NCBI RefSeq assembly: GCF_043641665.1
Contig: NC_092195.1
Coordinates: forward strand, 20,333,774-20,397,773
Direction of reading: 5' to 3'
From: Enoplosus armatus
Taxonomy: Eukaryota > Chordata > Actinopteri > Centrarchiformes > Enoplosidae
DNA: 64,000 nt
The first letter of the stretch is position 1. Each line of letters opens with the position of its first letter. A program made the position numbers and the translations under genes. The notes under the pieces are model-generated. The model saw only the letters and a program-made list of their open reading frames with translations. It was not told the DNA's origin and did no database searches. Positions 11,990 through 25,618 of the stretch are shown here, piece by piece.

Positions 11990-14900
11990 GAGCGTGGCGA
12001 GAGGAGGTAGGTAAACCGATTGGAGGGAGAAAATCAGGTTATGAGGTCAAAAGACAAGAGCAGGTGAGGAAATGAAAGAACAAGGCTGGAAGAGAAAGGG
12101 AACAGGTGGAGGTGAAATGTGAGAATATGAGACAGGAGGAAAAAGATAGTGGAGGTGCAAAGAAATTACACCTGTAATTAAATATGTGGTGTATTTATAT
12201 GATTCATGCTATGACCAACACGTTTTAATGAGTTTCAAGTGCAATGAAAGCAAACTAAAGAAACAAATGAGCCGTTTCCCAACAACTTTTAATCCTCTTA
12301 AAAAGGCACATTAAATCATTGTCAACCTCTTGTTCACAACTTTTAATTTCTGGTTTGATTTCCAGGACACACGTCCGTCCCCAGCGTCCTGTGAAAACAG
12401 AGAGGTGACATTGTACTCTGACTCCTGGCATTGCAGTGCATGTTTTTCAGTCAGGATGCAGGAGCTGGGATGGATAGTCTGGGGCGGAGGTTGACAGGGG
12501 TGAATTGGTTTGTCAGAGCTAATGAGCTGAGCCCGGTTAATCAGGGTCTAATGGGATATCCGGGGATGGCCAATCTCGTTAGGGAATTAGAGCAGGTCAG
12601 GTAAAATGTGCGTCACACCTGACACACAGCGAAGTCAGGGACGAACAGTGGATCAAGAGTCAAGAGTTTTACCTCAAAATGAGACGTGAACTGTGGCAGC
12701 CGCTCTTTTCAACAATCGTTCAAAATTGAAGAGAGAAAGCGGTGCCCTGTGAAGAACCACTGTTTCAACCTTCACAGACCAAATCATCTGCACTCTGGAC
12801 AGCATTTCTTCTCTCCTTTCTATATGAAACGGTCAAATCAAACACAGACAGGTAGAAACGCCGGAGGTCAGATATATTTGGATGCCCACAGCGAGGCAGG
12901 ACAGGAGGGAGGTTTCTGGTCGAGACATTACAGGAAGCAGAGCAGGTACTGGTGTTCGATGAGAGATGATCTTGTTTGGTCCGCCCCCTTGGCATCCTGT
13001 AATCTGATTTGTGGCTTCAAGGGAGTTTTATTTTTTTCTTCTAGGAAAAGTTGGTGGTCGGGAACCCCACGTGGGTAATAACCTGGCGTAATGTGATATT
13101 AAAAAGGTTAGCAGTGAAGTCACTGAGCGGTAAACTCTTCGTGTTCAATGAAGAGCTGACTCTTTCTGTAACGACTGAATAGTTAAATCAATGTAATATC
13201 TACTGTTAAAAACTTGTTTTCTCAAGTTTCATCAACTTACCTCAGTTGGTTTTACGTTTTCACAATTTATGAGACGCCTTTGAAAAAACGAATCAACTTC
13301 AGTGACAGTGAACCAAAATATTAAGGCTGGACGACCAAAACAATGAACTGAAAGACAGTGAAATGCTCTGTAGGGCTGAGGGCAACTGGTGCAGCTTTAC
13401 AGCACTTCTTGCACTTTCAGGAATTTGTTGAGGCTGTAATATTACTGTATAATGTCTGATCTATTCCACTACCGGTCAGTGTGACATAACATATCCAGAG
13501 TATCCAGAGGAAGAGGTTCATTTCCTGCCCGAGTTCAGTCAAAGAGCTGTGGGTCGCAGCCTCATGAGGAGCTCACATAACAGTTTCTACTTCAGGATTA
13601 TGATGCCCAGTGAGCATTTCATCTCACTGAATGAGCTTTAGTGACTTTGTCTAAATGTTATCAGATATTTAAGCCTGTTTTCAAATGTGCAAAATTTGTA
13701 CAAACAACAAATCGCTGATAATGTCAAGGTCAAGTGATACAAAGAAAGGGAAACGCTGAAACATCAGAGCTTTCAAAGAGAAAACTGAAGTGGGAAATGT
13801 TCACCTCTCTGCTCATGCTCAGGTGATGTAGCCTAGTTACTACAGCGCCGCTCTAAGCCACAAGTCCCGTCCTCATTGGTTCAATATCCTGCTAATCCAG
13901 CGTTTGACCTCATGCATCGCGGCCACACGCAGAGATCGTCGGAGATGTTTGATGGCCTCCTCTGACGGGGACCTTTAGATTAAGCCTCACCTCTGGCAGT
14001 GACTTTTTTTTAGTGATTGATGCAACAGGTTTTGGCTCAGGCCCGATGACATCATGCAGCGGCTTCAGTGTTACGCAGCCCTGGATGGCTTTGTGGTCCA
14101 TCCACAAGTCAAACGCACACACAGGTTTAATGCCTGCAGGGTCCGTTATGAATCACGTGTTCTGTCAAAGTGTCCGTAAGCAAGTGAAGTCCCACTATGT
14201 TGAGGTTGAATAAAATATGTTAAATTGAATAAATAAAATTCAGTCTTCGGAAAGTCAACTTGTTATCTGTTTTTATGTATTCAGAATATCAAGTTGTCTT
14301 GAAGTATATCGGTTGTCATTCGGAAATTTTAGGTGTTTTTGGCCACTGAAATAGAACACTATTTTTAATATCAGATTTGTGCTTCTGTGCATGTAGTTTG
14401 AGTACATTTATGTGTGTGAAGGTAAAGATACGCGCTCCACTTTCTTTCTTCTTCTTCCTCTTCTTCAAAAGCAATACCAAAGCCAGCATAAGTCAGTCTG
14501 TCTTATGTATTTCTGCCTCCTCTTCTTCAGTTTCCAGGAAACCAAACAATCGACGAACACAGCTATCTTGTCAAAGTACCAGCTGTGACTTCTATGTCCC
14601 CAAAAGACTCGTAACACTGTCATCCACTCACATGAAATGTCCTCTTTAACACAACGTAGTTTTTATTTTCAATGAATCAATCAACCAGTCTTATTTTACT
14701 CTCCTGGGATTTAAACCAACATCTCCACATCCTCGCACTCTTCGCCAGGATGCTTCCCCACTTGACTATGTTTTTATCATTTTCTGTCATTAAAATGAAT
14801 TCAGGGATTATGCAGCCTCATCTCACCATTAATGGATCCCTTTCTAAAGTGGTTTCAGTGGAAGAGAAAGACTGGAGTGACCACCTGTAGGACTGTACAG

Positions 14901-16498
14901 CCTACAGAGGGAACTGGACTGAAGCTAACTTCAGGTAAAGCTGTTTTTTGTTTGTTTGTTTTATCAGTACGTCAGACGCAAACATCAAACAACATTAAAA
15001 ATATATTTCTGAGAACGACTGGCAGCGACCGGATCTGAAGACTTCAGACTCTTCACATATCACACACTATGTGATTTAATCTGCTGACCGTCAACACCAA
15101 CTGGCCCAGACTGGAACAGACCCGGTCCAACGTGGTCCGATCAGTCGTCACGCACAAATCGCATTCACGATCGCCTCAACAGTCGCAACGCGTGTCCCCG
15201 CCTTTAGATAAATCAATCTTTCACAGTTATGTGGCTTCAGCAGTCTGACTTTGACAAATCAAGTGTGTATTTTCCAGTTTGAGTCTTTTTAGGATAAAAT
15301 TCCCCTTTGGTGTGACCATCCCTGCGCTGCAGCTCAGCAAGGAAACGCAGTCTGTGGAAACACAAAGAAGAAATTCTGTACATTGTAATTTCTTTCCATT
15401 AATGTAAATTCTGTTTTTTAATTTGATGCATGAAAAAAAAGATATTCTTCTTCAGAGAAGGGATATCTACTGGAGACAGTTTGTCTGATGACAGCTACTA
15501 GATGAATTCCTCAGTGCTGTTTTTTCTGCACTTTCTGCTCATGTCGTCCCTCTATCATACTATCAGATGTGTTGTTTGTGCTTCTTATATTTTTGCAGCG
15601 TACCGAAACTTTAAATCTGTCTTTCTGTCTCATTGGTTGGTTGTTTGACTTGATGGGACATTATCACACAGCCTGTGTGTCTCTCAGTAAATGTCGGCCT
15701 TTAATCCTAATGAAGTGTGACAGAAGAGGGCTAGCTGACTTCCTGATAACTCCCTGTGGTAACGAGCTCAGGAGAGAAGCTGGAGTACAAACCATGCACT
15801 CAGCAAATACCCCCCCCCCTCCACCTCCACCTTTAGCTTCTTCATTCAGGGACGCTCTGAGCCCACTTTGCCGAGACAGGAAGTGGACGAGATGACATGG
15901 AAGAAAGAGGGTCGGCCTTTCAGCCCAGAGAGGACGAGATGAAATGGGGAGATTTGGGACTTTGGGTTTTGTATATGTGAAAGAAAAAAACAGCTTTATG
16001 CAGCTGGTCTAATTGATAAGGGGGGGAAAGCTAAAAGTTGAAAAGTTAGTTTTACTTTGTGTATTTTTGTACTTCTTCTGGGTATTTGTATATGAATTTC
16101 CTTCTTTGAATAAGACATTTAATTGTTGAAAATGTTTAATAGAAATCTCAGAACTTCCTAAGGGGAACTTAGTATAGGTCAAAGTACACATTTAGATTTT
16201 GGAAGATAAATTCCAGCTATAATGTAATGTAAATGCATTTCTTCATCTGCTGCGCAGTAGATGGAGAAGAGTTCATCAGAAGGTTTTTATTAAAATGCAT
16301 CAAAGCCTAACTCAATCCCTTTTTAAGTCTGGTGTCCCTGTTTTTGTGTGTAGTTTTCTACTTTTAAAACTGAAACTTTCTCATCTACAAATGAAGCAGC
16401 AGTTGCTCTTCAACGCTCCTATTTTTAAATGTGGTCTGAAGACTCCTGTCAACACACTGACTGTAGGTTGCTTGTGTTAGTAGTGCCATCTGCTGGGC

Positions 16499-16531
<33 letters not shown>

Positions 16532-16924
16532 TGTTGTCAATTTATATTGTTGATTTGGTGAATTTGTTAGCAAACAGTAGCTCAATCACGCATCCAGTAG
16601 ACACAGAACAACATTAACAGGCATCTGGAGTCGTGCTTTCGTCCTCCAGATGAATCTAACTTCAATATTCACTTTGGTCTCCACCAACTCCTGAGAAAAA
16701 TATCTAACTTTGTTCGTCTGCTGCAGCTGGAAGCGACGCTGATGAGAGCGGTGAGACTGAATCGAAACGTTAAAGAGATGAAAGATGCTAAAATACTCAC
16801 ATTCTCAGGTTTTGCCACTACTAGCGATATCTTTCACATTAGACACATTAGTTTACATAAAATATTGATTAGAGCAGCTTTAAGAAGATAAAACACATAC
16901 AAGTAAGGTGAGACTTTAAGATAC
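11990..16924. other. intergenic sequence, no gene supported
   Basis: The longest frames (12686-13078 plus and 15569-15895 plus) show no recognisable domain, no splice support and no sustained codon bias. A (CAA)n microsatellite sits at 16499-16530. The stretch separates the gnb3 5' side from the 3' end of the lectin gene. I see only AT-rich, weakly repetitive sequence. Confidence 0.5.
16499..16530. repeat. (CAA)n microsatellite
   Basis: About ten CAA units in intergenic sequence. The glutamine and valine runs in overlapping open frames come from this repeat. Confidence 0.9.
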
Positions 16925-18356
16925 AAAACAATTATCTTTATTAATCATTTACAAGATCCACAGGACACATTGATGCATCATTTCATTTTGATTTGTGTTG
17001 CATTTAATACGACTCAATCAACTGAGTGACTAAAACAATATGAAATCTTTGACATCATATTGATCATTCTTACTGAGGCGGTGACATCACTAACACATCA
17101 TACTCACGCATAATTAACATCATGACACTTGCGTTATGTACAGTGAATATAAATCTGATAGAAACACTATTCGTTGCTAAAAAGCCCAATTTTACATAAA
17201 TCAATGAAAACATTAATAGTTATCTTGAATCCCTGATCTATAAATTCTAAAATAGAATTGTTTAAAAATATGATATTCATGTGATAAAAGGCACTGATTC
17301 ACTGCAGCGCCACAACTCTATAACACCTTTGGTCGCATGAAGCTCTAGAAGCACCAAAATCCTCCTGCAAGGCTTCAGAAACAACCACTGACCTCCTCCA
17401 ACACACAGACTTTCTATGTAGTTATACAATCCAGGACACGCGGGTAATTATTGAAACTATAATATGGTGATTGGTTACTCGTATCAACGTGTTTTTCATA
17501 ATAGAGGGAGTATATCAAATGTTGACTTGACATAAATTAAGTTTATTTCCCTTAAAGGAGAAGAGGATTGCGTTGCACCAGCTAATTGTAAATCCATAAA
17601 GTTTCTCCTGAGTAGCAACGATTTACTAAGAAGTAGTTTCTAGTGATTTACTACATCGGGCTGCACTATTAAAACTTAGGCAATGTCTTAGCTAGTGAGG
17701 ACTTAAGTTACGTGAAAATCAGTTGCAAAGAAAAGTGCAGCTCAATCATAATCAAACATGTAATTAGCTGTAAAAGCTGTAAAATAACTTCCAATAACAG
17801 TTTCAGGGGTCATGAAATATATCAAAATGAACTGCCAGTCTATTGTAAATGTAGGTATTACTTTGTGTTACTTATATATACATGGAGAAATGTGTGTGTC
17901 AGAGTTAGTAGTATTCATGCAGTTTATACTGATTAACCTAACCGATGCTATTTAGTCATTAAGATTTCCTTCAATGATTCTACAATTTAAATGTCTTTTT
18001 CACCCTTATAATCTCATAAAGGTGCTGATATTCATTATACTGGCAGTTACATGAGGAATATGTAAAGGTCAAAAACACTATAAGGAATCCACTGCTTCAG
18101 AGTACAGCTACCTTTAACTTCCTTTGCACTGTAAACCCATGTTAATAACACTTTTAATCTTGCTTGTGTCCAGGGCTCAGGACAAAGTGCGCCATCCAAG
18201 CTTTTGTCCAAAATACCATATATTCATTTCAGGAAAAGGTTAATCTCGTGTTCATTCTGTAAGAGGTGAGCCTTCTCGATCTCAGGTTTTAAGGGGAAGA
18301 GAAAGTTCGTGCAGCAGTTTGTGAAAACCTGACAAACTGCTGATGATCGGTGTTTC
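16925..18356 (-). other. probable 3' UTR of the C-type lectin gene
   Basis: Non-coding AT-rich sequence follows the lectin stop codon on the minus strand. An AATAAA signal on the minus strand (TTTATT on the plus strand) lies at about 16936-16941. A closer one lies near 17540. The 3' end is inferred from these signals only. Confidence 0.4.
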
Positions 18357-21300
18357 TCAGTGTGGTATGGCGGTGCTGGGACCAGCGCCCATCTCTTTCT
18401 CACAGATGAAGGGCCAGTTCATGCTGCAGGGGGCGTCGTACCAGCTCCGGATCGGCACTCGCTCCATCACTCGTGTTTTCACAATGTAGCCACAGTCCTC
18501 GTCAATGTGGTTGTTGGGCTCGCCGACTTCCCAAAAACTAAGAAAGCAACAACGTCTTTAAAGTCATCCATAAACATAAACGCTTTAGTGTCATAATGGA
18601 TCATTATGCAGCTCATGATTTACATCCACTGCCAATGGAAGCAGTGTGCCGTTTATAGAGCAATGTGAAGATGTGGGGGTCTGGGTGGTGGACTCCAGTT
18701 CACTTCCTGTCACAGACCAACAGGTCTGAGACATTCATGGTCCCCACAGGATGTATACTAATGACTGTGATGATCTCCTGACTTTACCTCGAGCATCATT
18801 TTATTTTTATGCAGGAAAATTACAGTCACTTTATGTATCTGTCAGAAGATTTGGCATTCACGTTCCCCTCAGGAGGAACTGTAATAACTTAGGTGACTGC
18901 AGCATCATCCTTTAAACATTTCAGGTTCAAATACCTGCAAAACCAAATACACTCCTATCAGCCTCAGATGTACTTTGTGTTTAGTGTCCCTCTACTGACG
19001 GGACACTCATTTAAACACTGACACAAGAAACCAGGTTATTGTTGGTCACCTCAAATAGTTCCAAAAATAAACCAATACCTATACTGCGCCCTGAATTAAG
19101 TTATTGATATATTTTATATATTGGTAATTAGAACAGACGTCTTCTACTTTGAACTTTCATTGACAATCTCATAACACGTTCGAGTCTCTGACTGTCAGAC
19201 AGCACGCCAGCAATGATTCATTTGATCAGGCGGCAGCAATAAGAGATTTCAACACACGCCTGAAAAGCAGAAGATAAACATAAAAGTTGCAGACGGTGTA
19301 AAGAGGTTAAAGGTGAAATACTTCGTAAATGTCAAATCACCGGCAACAGCTGAGCAGAGTCGAGCCAAAACAACATGAGGAAAAAATAAGAAACATCTCA
19401 GCAGGAAAAGAGGAAGGGAAGGAACGCAGGGAGCAAAAGAGGAATGACAAAAGGGTAGTCATGAAGAAATACTTCAAAATGAGGAAGAGAAATCAGATGG
19501 TTATTAGAAATCTGTTGAGTTGGCATAAGATGGGGAAGAAACTTTGAAGGAAAAAAATCAAACACAGATGAGAAAATATTACCATGTATATAAACTAGAA
19601 GATGGAGATGACCTGACTTTAAAGCAGAATGCATCTTTCCACAGCTCAGTCTTTGGCTCTGACACATCTGTTTTTCATCAGAGGTCGGAGGTCGGGGTCA
19701 CCTGCAGTGCAGCGCCCTGCAGCAGTTTAACAGCAGTTGCATAACGCTGCTCAGAGCTGCTGTTTGCAGGCACACGTGATCCTGGCCTCCATCCAGCTGT
19801 TATCTCACATCTGGAACATCTAGAACCTTTAACTCTTCACCGACTCTGTCCTATTCATTGTTTCTGCACTTATCATCCACACTCCGTCAATTTACATTTG
19901 AGTGGTGCATAAAACACAGCTAGTCAAAGTGGGTTATTTCCTTTGATAGAATGACAATGCTAACGTGCTGATGTTTAGCAGGTATATTGTTTACCATGAT
20001 CACCATCTTGTGTTAGCGTGTCAGCATTTGCTAATTAACACTAAACACAAAGTACAACTGAGAGTTTTGCAGGTATTTGGTGAAAAAGTATGTAATATTG
20101 TTTAAAAATGATGTACATTTTCAGATCACATGATTCTCCAGGCCCACTCGTTGCCATTTTCCTTCCAGGTGCCCTCAAACTTTCCCTCTTTTTCACTCTC
20201 TACACGCACATTTTGTTCCCTTGTCAGTTCATCCTAGTTGCACTTCTGATGGAGCACGTCGAGCCATGCATGCAGCCATCAGTGTGGCTAAAAAGGATCA
20301 GATTGGCTTCAAACTGACTATAGTTTTAAACACTATACTTTTCCAGAGTCCAGGAACTTCAGTTCTCTTTTTGGTTCCAGCCCTCCAAAAAATGTTTCTT
20401 CCCCCACTGGATAACTTCCCAGTGAAACAGGAAGTATTGGGTTGAAGACTGCACTTAATATTTCCTATTCGCCTCGTCTAGTTCCTCTTTTCCCTCCGCT
20501 GGCTGCATCTTCCCTCTGGCCGCCTGACTCTCTCCGTTTGGCCATGTTTAGTGTAAACCAGGCTAACAGCCGTCACTGTGCAGCTCGCAGGACAAAACCA
20601 GGTCAATATTCAACAGAGGTGAAAGTCCAATGGTCAGTCAGTCTGTCTGTGGGTGTTTGTCCAAGTGTGTGTGTTTGACGGACAGTCTGGATCCACAGTT
20701 TGGGCAGAAATGAACTCTGTTGATCGTTTCAAAGCTTGTTACTCGATTTATCCACCAGCAGAGTCAAGCTGTTATTTACTTGTAGATAACAATTTGACTC
20801 TGTTGGTGGAAGTAAGTATTCAGGTTGCTGCACTTTTCTGTAAGTAATTGTAGAAAGACAGATGAAAGAAATGCCGAATGACAGATTGCATTTAGTAACC
20901 GAAGCTGGAACAGAGGCCAGACAGGACGGGACGTCAGCTGTGCAGTGTGGTTCTGAACATGTGAGGAGGCAGATGAGTTGAGGAAGAAGTGAACCTACCC
21001 TCCGACCAGCGGGGTGCCATCCACCCATTTCCACTGATCCTCCGTGTGCTCATCACTGATCCCAAACCAGTAGGCGTTCCAGTGGCCTCTGGGAAGATGA
21101 TCCCACAGAAACGTCTGAGAGGAAAACGCACACACAAAGGAAATGTGTTCACACTGTATCAACGTATAACTTCAGTGTTAAGTAACTTTCTCTGACACAG
21201 TTGGGGCTGCTTTTGAACTAGAGTAGAAGTAAATGAAGTGGATCTACAAGGTAAAACCCTTTAGTCAGTAAGAAAGTCTAACCGTGCAGCTTGTCGTACT

Positions 21301-24300
21301 GTACCTGCTCCTCGGCCGTGTGGATGATGGCCAGGTGAGCTCCTTGGCTCTGGCAGTACGACTGGCTCTCCGGCCAATCCCTCGTGTTTCTGGAGATGAA
21401 GTAACAGCTGCTGTTGAAGAGAAGCCAGTCCGCGGGGCAGACGATGGGGGCCGGCGTCGCCTTCGTTGTCGGTTTGATCACGTCGGGAGCTGATGGCACA
21501 CAGAAAGCGAGAGATTAGGAAACATAAGTCTCAAAATCAAATGTGTGACATAAAGCACACACATTTACAAATATATAACCCCGACCTTTAGTGGTCATCT
21601 TGGCAGCCAGTTTGGCCAGCAGCTCGTCTTTCTCTTTCTGCAGCTGTTTTTTCTCCTGCAGCAGTTTGCTGATGGAGGCGGTCAGAGCCGTCACGTTTGC
21701 ATCCTGCGTCTGCTTCTGTATCTCTGAGGTCGCTTCACCGCCGCCCTGAGGTTTGTTCTTATCTGTGGAACAAATGGAACGACGGACTAATAAGTTAACA
21801 GACACTTTATGAAGAACGTCTTGGACCAAAACAAGCACAGTAGAAAAGTTCAGGATCCTTCGTCATTTGGTGCTTTAAGCTAAATGCTAAGCAGGGCAAC
21901 ACGCTCACAGTGCTAACACACTGACGTTGACATTGTGGCAGGTATGTTCACCATCTTACTTTTGAGTGTTAGCGGTAACTGAATGTTGAATTTATTGAAC
22001 AAGAGGGCCACACTGACACAATAAACTGACAGAATCAAACAGTGAAAGTATCGTAACTACACACCCAGAATAAGTCCGAATGATAAATAATGTAAAATGT
22101 ATTTTCTCTTTGTTTTAGTTCTTCTTTTGGACAGAGTGCAACAGAATACAAATGACACCAGTCTTCTGATGAGACACAGTCTATAATAACGCACTTCTTT
22201 ACTCTCCTCCCGACCACACACACTGTACATCATCACATCATCTGAACTGCTCGGTCCTATTCCACTTTGCATTTCAATTGTAGACATTTTACTCTGAAAT
22301 CACGATAATTATCTAAATAAACAAAATAATTATTTTCTAGCCTAAGTGTGCTCATTCATCTACAGCCCAACTATCACATTTAAAAAACACTGAAAGTCTG
22401 TACTTTAAACTTTAATCACTCTGGCTCAGCTGGCAGCAGTTCAGCCAACGAGCCCATTGAAAGCAGCTTTTCAGCCTCCTGACTGTGTGGCTGTTTCAAC
22501 ACGACGAACGCACACGTACATGTCCTAAATGTGTATAAAAACACAGGCATGCTATTGGATTACGTGGCTGCTTTCAGTGTTGCAAAGCACAAACCGCTGC
22601 ATCCTCATTTGGTTTTTTTGAAACTGCTTATTCTGCAAGTTTGAATTCAATTCGTTTTCACGGCGTGGACTCATGATGAGCACCAGTCACGTAGTGGGAT
22701 TTATTTTGTATCTTCCTGTTTTGTCTCCCGAAATGTCCGGCCGTGCATCCAGATTATCAACAGTGAACAGTGCATGTGGGAGAATTTTAAGACCAGAAAA
22801 GAGCAAAGCACAGGATGCCTACATAAGTTATTTCAAAATGTTAATGGCTTTTAAGGCTATTTTTAGTTCCTCCAAGTACAAAAATACAGTTTTCTTGGTA
22901 AGATTTGCCAAAGAAGCTCAAGATATCTTCACATTAGCTCTCAAATAGATAAAACAGAGACATTCTTACAACCAACATTAGCATGGTCTGACTACTAACC
23001 CTAACCCTAACATACAAGTAAATACCTGGACATTCAATATTAGTCATTATTGAGAGATAAAAAACAGAACAAAACATAGAGATGGAACAAAAAAGTAGAC
23101 ATTTTATTTGTTCTAGATGAAACCTGATACTACCGGTTAACACAAAAGGCTCAATAAACTGTGGAGTTAAGTTCAATCTTTCTCAACAGTTTGAATTGTC
23201 CTCATTGAAGAACACAATAATGGCATTTGATATCTCAAAACTTTTGCGAAGCCTTTTTAAAAGTTTTGAAACCTGCATTTTTTTATTTTTACGTCAGCTG
23301 GCAGTCTTCACCTGTTTAATTGGCACATTGCTACTCCAAATACTACTACTACAGAGTTTTCTAACTTTAATTTACTTTACTAATACACAAAGCAAAAAAG
23401 GAAATGCAAGAAATGAGTATCTGACAGTGTGTGCACTCACAGTGTGCAGTGACGGCTATGATGGAGATCAGCAGGACGGCACACAGCGTAGCCAGGCAGA
23501 TGGTGGCGAAGCGGTATGGCCCGGGGCCGCTCGGCCTGGGGATCAGTCTGACTGGGGAGACTGGGTGAGCTGGAGGTGGCAAGGGGGGAAGATTGTTGAT
23601 TAATATAATAAACCAAGGTGTCTGAATACTGCATACTGATGTACTTCAAGCTAAATAACCACAATATTGAGCCCTTTAAATATGGATGTTAATCAGCTGA
23701 TGGTGCTGAGCCCTCTTACCATCAGTGGTGGGGTGCCACAGGGGTCTATTCTCGGTTCATTACTATTTACATTATACAAAAATAACTAATTATTCTTCCT
23801 TTTCAGTGCTTCAATTTTCATGTCTTCTGCTAATCAATTATCACTTCTTAATCAAATTTAACAAGAAACTGAGCAAATGTTGGCAGCAATACGCTGACAT
23901 AAGACTGGACGGTATTTTCACTTTACAAAGTGTAAGCTGAAGTGCTGTAAACACAAACGCCCTGCAGTAACCCCTCAACCCTCCACTGCTCTGACAGGAC
24001 TGTCAGCTGAAAAGTGAGTTTAATATCACTGTGCTCCTGTATGAACAGCTGCGGTACATGAATCTGCTTTTAGAAGATTGTTTATTTATGTGGCTTATGT
24101 GTTTACATTTCGTGGCCTCTAGAACTCTATATAATGTATTTACACTTACTGATGAAACACATTTTCTTGAAGCAGAGCCTGTTTATCCACAAAGGAATCT
24201 CCTCTGCTCTGTTCAGACTTGTGAAAATCAGACGTGTCTGAGAGTTTATGGGATGCAGGAAATCTGGCTGCACTGCAATGATCAAATCAAGCAGACAGAA

Positions 24301-25618
24301 GTGAAGGCTGTTGGGATGTGAGGCAGCCATCACCAGCGGGGGACATTTATTCCCACACAGATTTAGTATTATTATCATTAATGTTGTAGGAATATATGAA
24401 TTGACGTATATGACATGATATTTATGGGGTGCAGTAGACCAGCCAGAGACAGGCTGTTTTGTTCATGATCAATATATTTGAATTCCTGCCATTTAATCAA
24501 TAAATCAGATGTTAAAAGATAAGCAAGACAGTTTGTGTGCAGTCAAGAGGAAAAGTGCTGCAGGGACATTCCCAGTTAACCCGTTAAGACTTTCACCCAT
24601 AACATAAAGATCCTAACGAAAAAAGTATTTCACTGCATTTTAGATATTTTACTAATTCATGATGAACATACTAACATGTACAAGAGGCCTTATCTGCCAG
24701 AGAACACTGAGTGAATACTATTATTACTGTCTGCTATACTATAACATCTGTACATCCTCCTCAAAGGCAAGACTGTGTCTGAAATCACTTCCTGTTTACT
24801 GTATAGAGCCACACGTTTACCCTCCACCATTTCTTTGAGTGACCCATTTCTGTGTAAACATGGGGCCCTGAAAAATGACTACTAAACTAACACAGTTAGC
24901 TCTGAGATAAATGCACCAGCATGCTAACATGCTCACAATGCTGATGTTTAGGAGGTATGATGTTCACCGTCTTCGCTGAGGGCATAATCATGTTGAACAA
25001 ACAGAAAATCAACCAGCTGTTTTTTAGACAAAAGGTACAATTTCAAGGCGTCACCTTCTGCTCTAGGAACCTGTGACCACAGTTTCACATGTTGCATTAT
25101 TGTGTTCTTCTGTTCTCCTCTCATGCTGTAAAACTTGTTTTGTAAAGTGATCTATAAGTAAACTTTAGAGCTGAAACAATTAGTCTATAAAGTGATGATC
25201 AATTCATTGTTTAGTCATTTTTAAGCAAGCAACAGATTGTGAAGATTTGCTGCTTTTCTTTGTCGTACGTGACAGTGAACTGAACATCTTTGGGTTTTGG
25301 AGACGCCAGCATAGCTTTCTGACAGTCAGTAGGCCAAACAATTCATCAATTAATAGAGAAATGAATGATCAGATTAATCGATAATAAAAAAAAACTGGCG
25401 GCCCTTATAATTATTATCACAATAACAAAAAATAATAGTCAGTATTTTTCAGATTGTGTCTTCAGCGCATAAAAACTGCTTTAGGTTGTTCTCTGTGCTG
25501 AGTCCTTACCGCCGAGTCCAACATCTGGCCTGCGGTTGAAGTCGTCATATGGACCCTCGTCGTCTATCAGCTGGGAGTACATCCCCTCCCCGGCCAGGGA
25601 GTTCCCGGGGGTCGACAT
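18357..25618 (-). CDS. type II membrane C-type lectin (ASGR/CD209/CD23-like architecture), 6 exons
   Basis: Exons on the minus strand, in transcription order: 25510-25618, 23441-23569, 21586-21762, 21305-21489, 20999-21114, 18357-18537. They total 897 nt (298 aa) with all GT-AG borders and phases consistent. Residues 1-56 are a cytoplasmic tail with a YSQL tyrosine motif. Residues 57-77 are the single membrane helix. Residues about 80-138 form a heptad-rich stalk with an N-glycosylation site (NVT). The C-type lectin domain covers about 155-287 with the six expected cysteines (156, 167, 184, 254, 276, 284). It has EPN at 245-247, the mannose-type Ca-site motif, but WYD at 271-273 where WND is usual, so calcium and sugar binding may be altered. 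The architecture matches endocytic or immune lectins such as ASGR, CD209 and CD23. The exact ortholog is not resolved. Confidence 0.9.
18830..19000. repeat. dispersed fish repeat (gttcccctcagga / actttgtgtttagtg type)
   Basis: In a lectin-gene intron. It carries words shared with copies at 19940-20070, 21876-21990, 24900-24990 and 27436-27545: 'acgttcccctcagga', 'actgtaataact' and 'agcctcagatgtactttgtg'. I recall these words as belonging to one abundant percomorph interspersed repeat. No family name is claimed. Confidence 0.5.
19940..20070. repeat. dispersed fish repeat (gctaacgtgctgatgtttagc type)
   Basis: In a lectin-gene intron. Contains aatgctaacgtgctgatg, accatcttgtgttagcg, and then aacactaaacacaaagtac. 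It is the best-preserved copy in the window of the family also seen at 18830, 21876, 24900 and 27436. Confidence 0.55.
20752..20811. repeat. imperfect inverted repeat, hairpin-forming
   Basis: Arms of 24 bases (ccaccagcagagtcaagctg then ttat, and the reverse complement on the right) are separated by a 10-base loop, with three mismatches. It lies in the last lectin intron. It could be a MITE-like remnant, and function is unknown. Confidence 0.6.
21876..21990. repeat. dispersed fish repeat, degraded copy
   Basis: Lectin-gene intron. Carries cacagtgctaacacactgac and aggtatgttcaccatctta, matching the repeat at 19940-20070 with many substitutions. Confidence 0.45.
24900..24990. repeat. dispersed fish repeat, degraded copy
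   Basis: First lectin intron. Contains catgctaacatgctcacaat and gatgtttaggaggtatgatg, related to the repeat at 19940-20070. Confidence 0.5.
25165..25385. repeat. old dispersed repeat with terminal gattaatcgat
   Basis: Starts with gagctgaaacaattagtcta and ends with cagattaatcgataata, with acagtgaactgaacatctttg inside. I recall this combination as an abundant MITE-like repeat of percomorph fish with inverted ends. Assigned on word content only. Confidence 0.5.

Noticed and set aside
12285..12300. TAATCC word upstream of gnb3 as a CRX (photoreceptor) site
   Set aside because: A six-base match is expected by chance several times in this much sequence, and its distance from any known start site is unknown.
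12686..13078. 130-residue plus-strand open frame
   Set aside because: No domain, no splice context, no codon bias, and it overlaps an antisense frame. Consistent with chance.
22999..23012. Telomere-like ctaaccctaaccctaac
   Set aside because: Only about two and a half units. Too short for an interstitial telomeric array.
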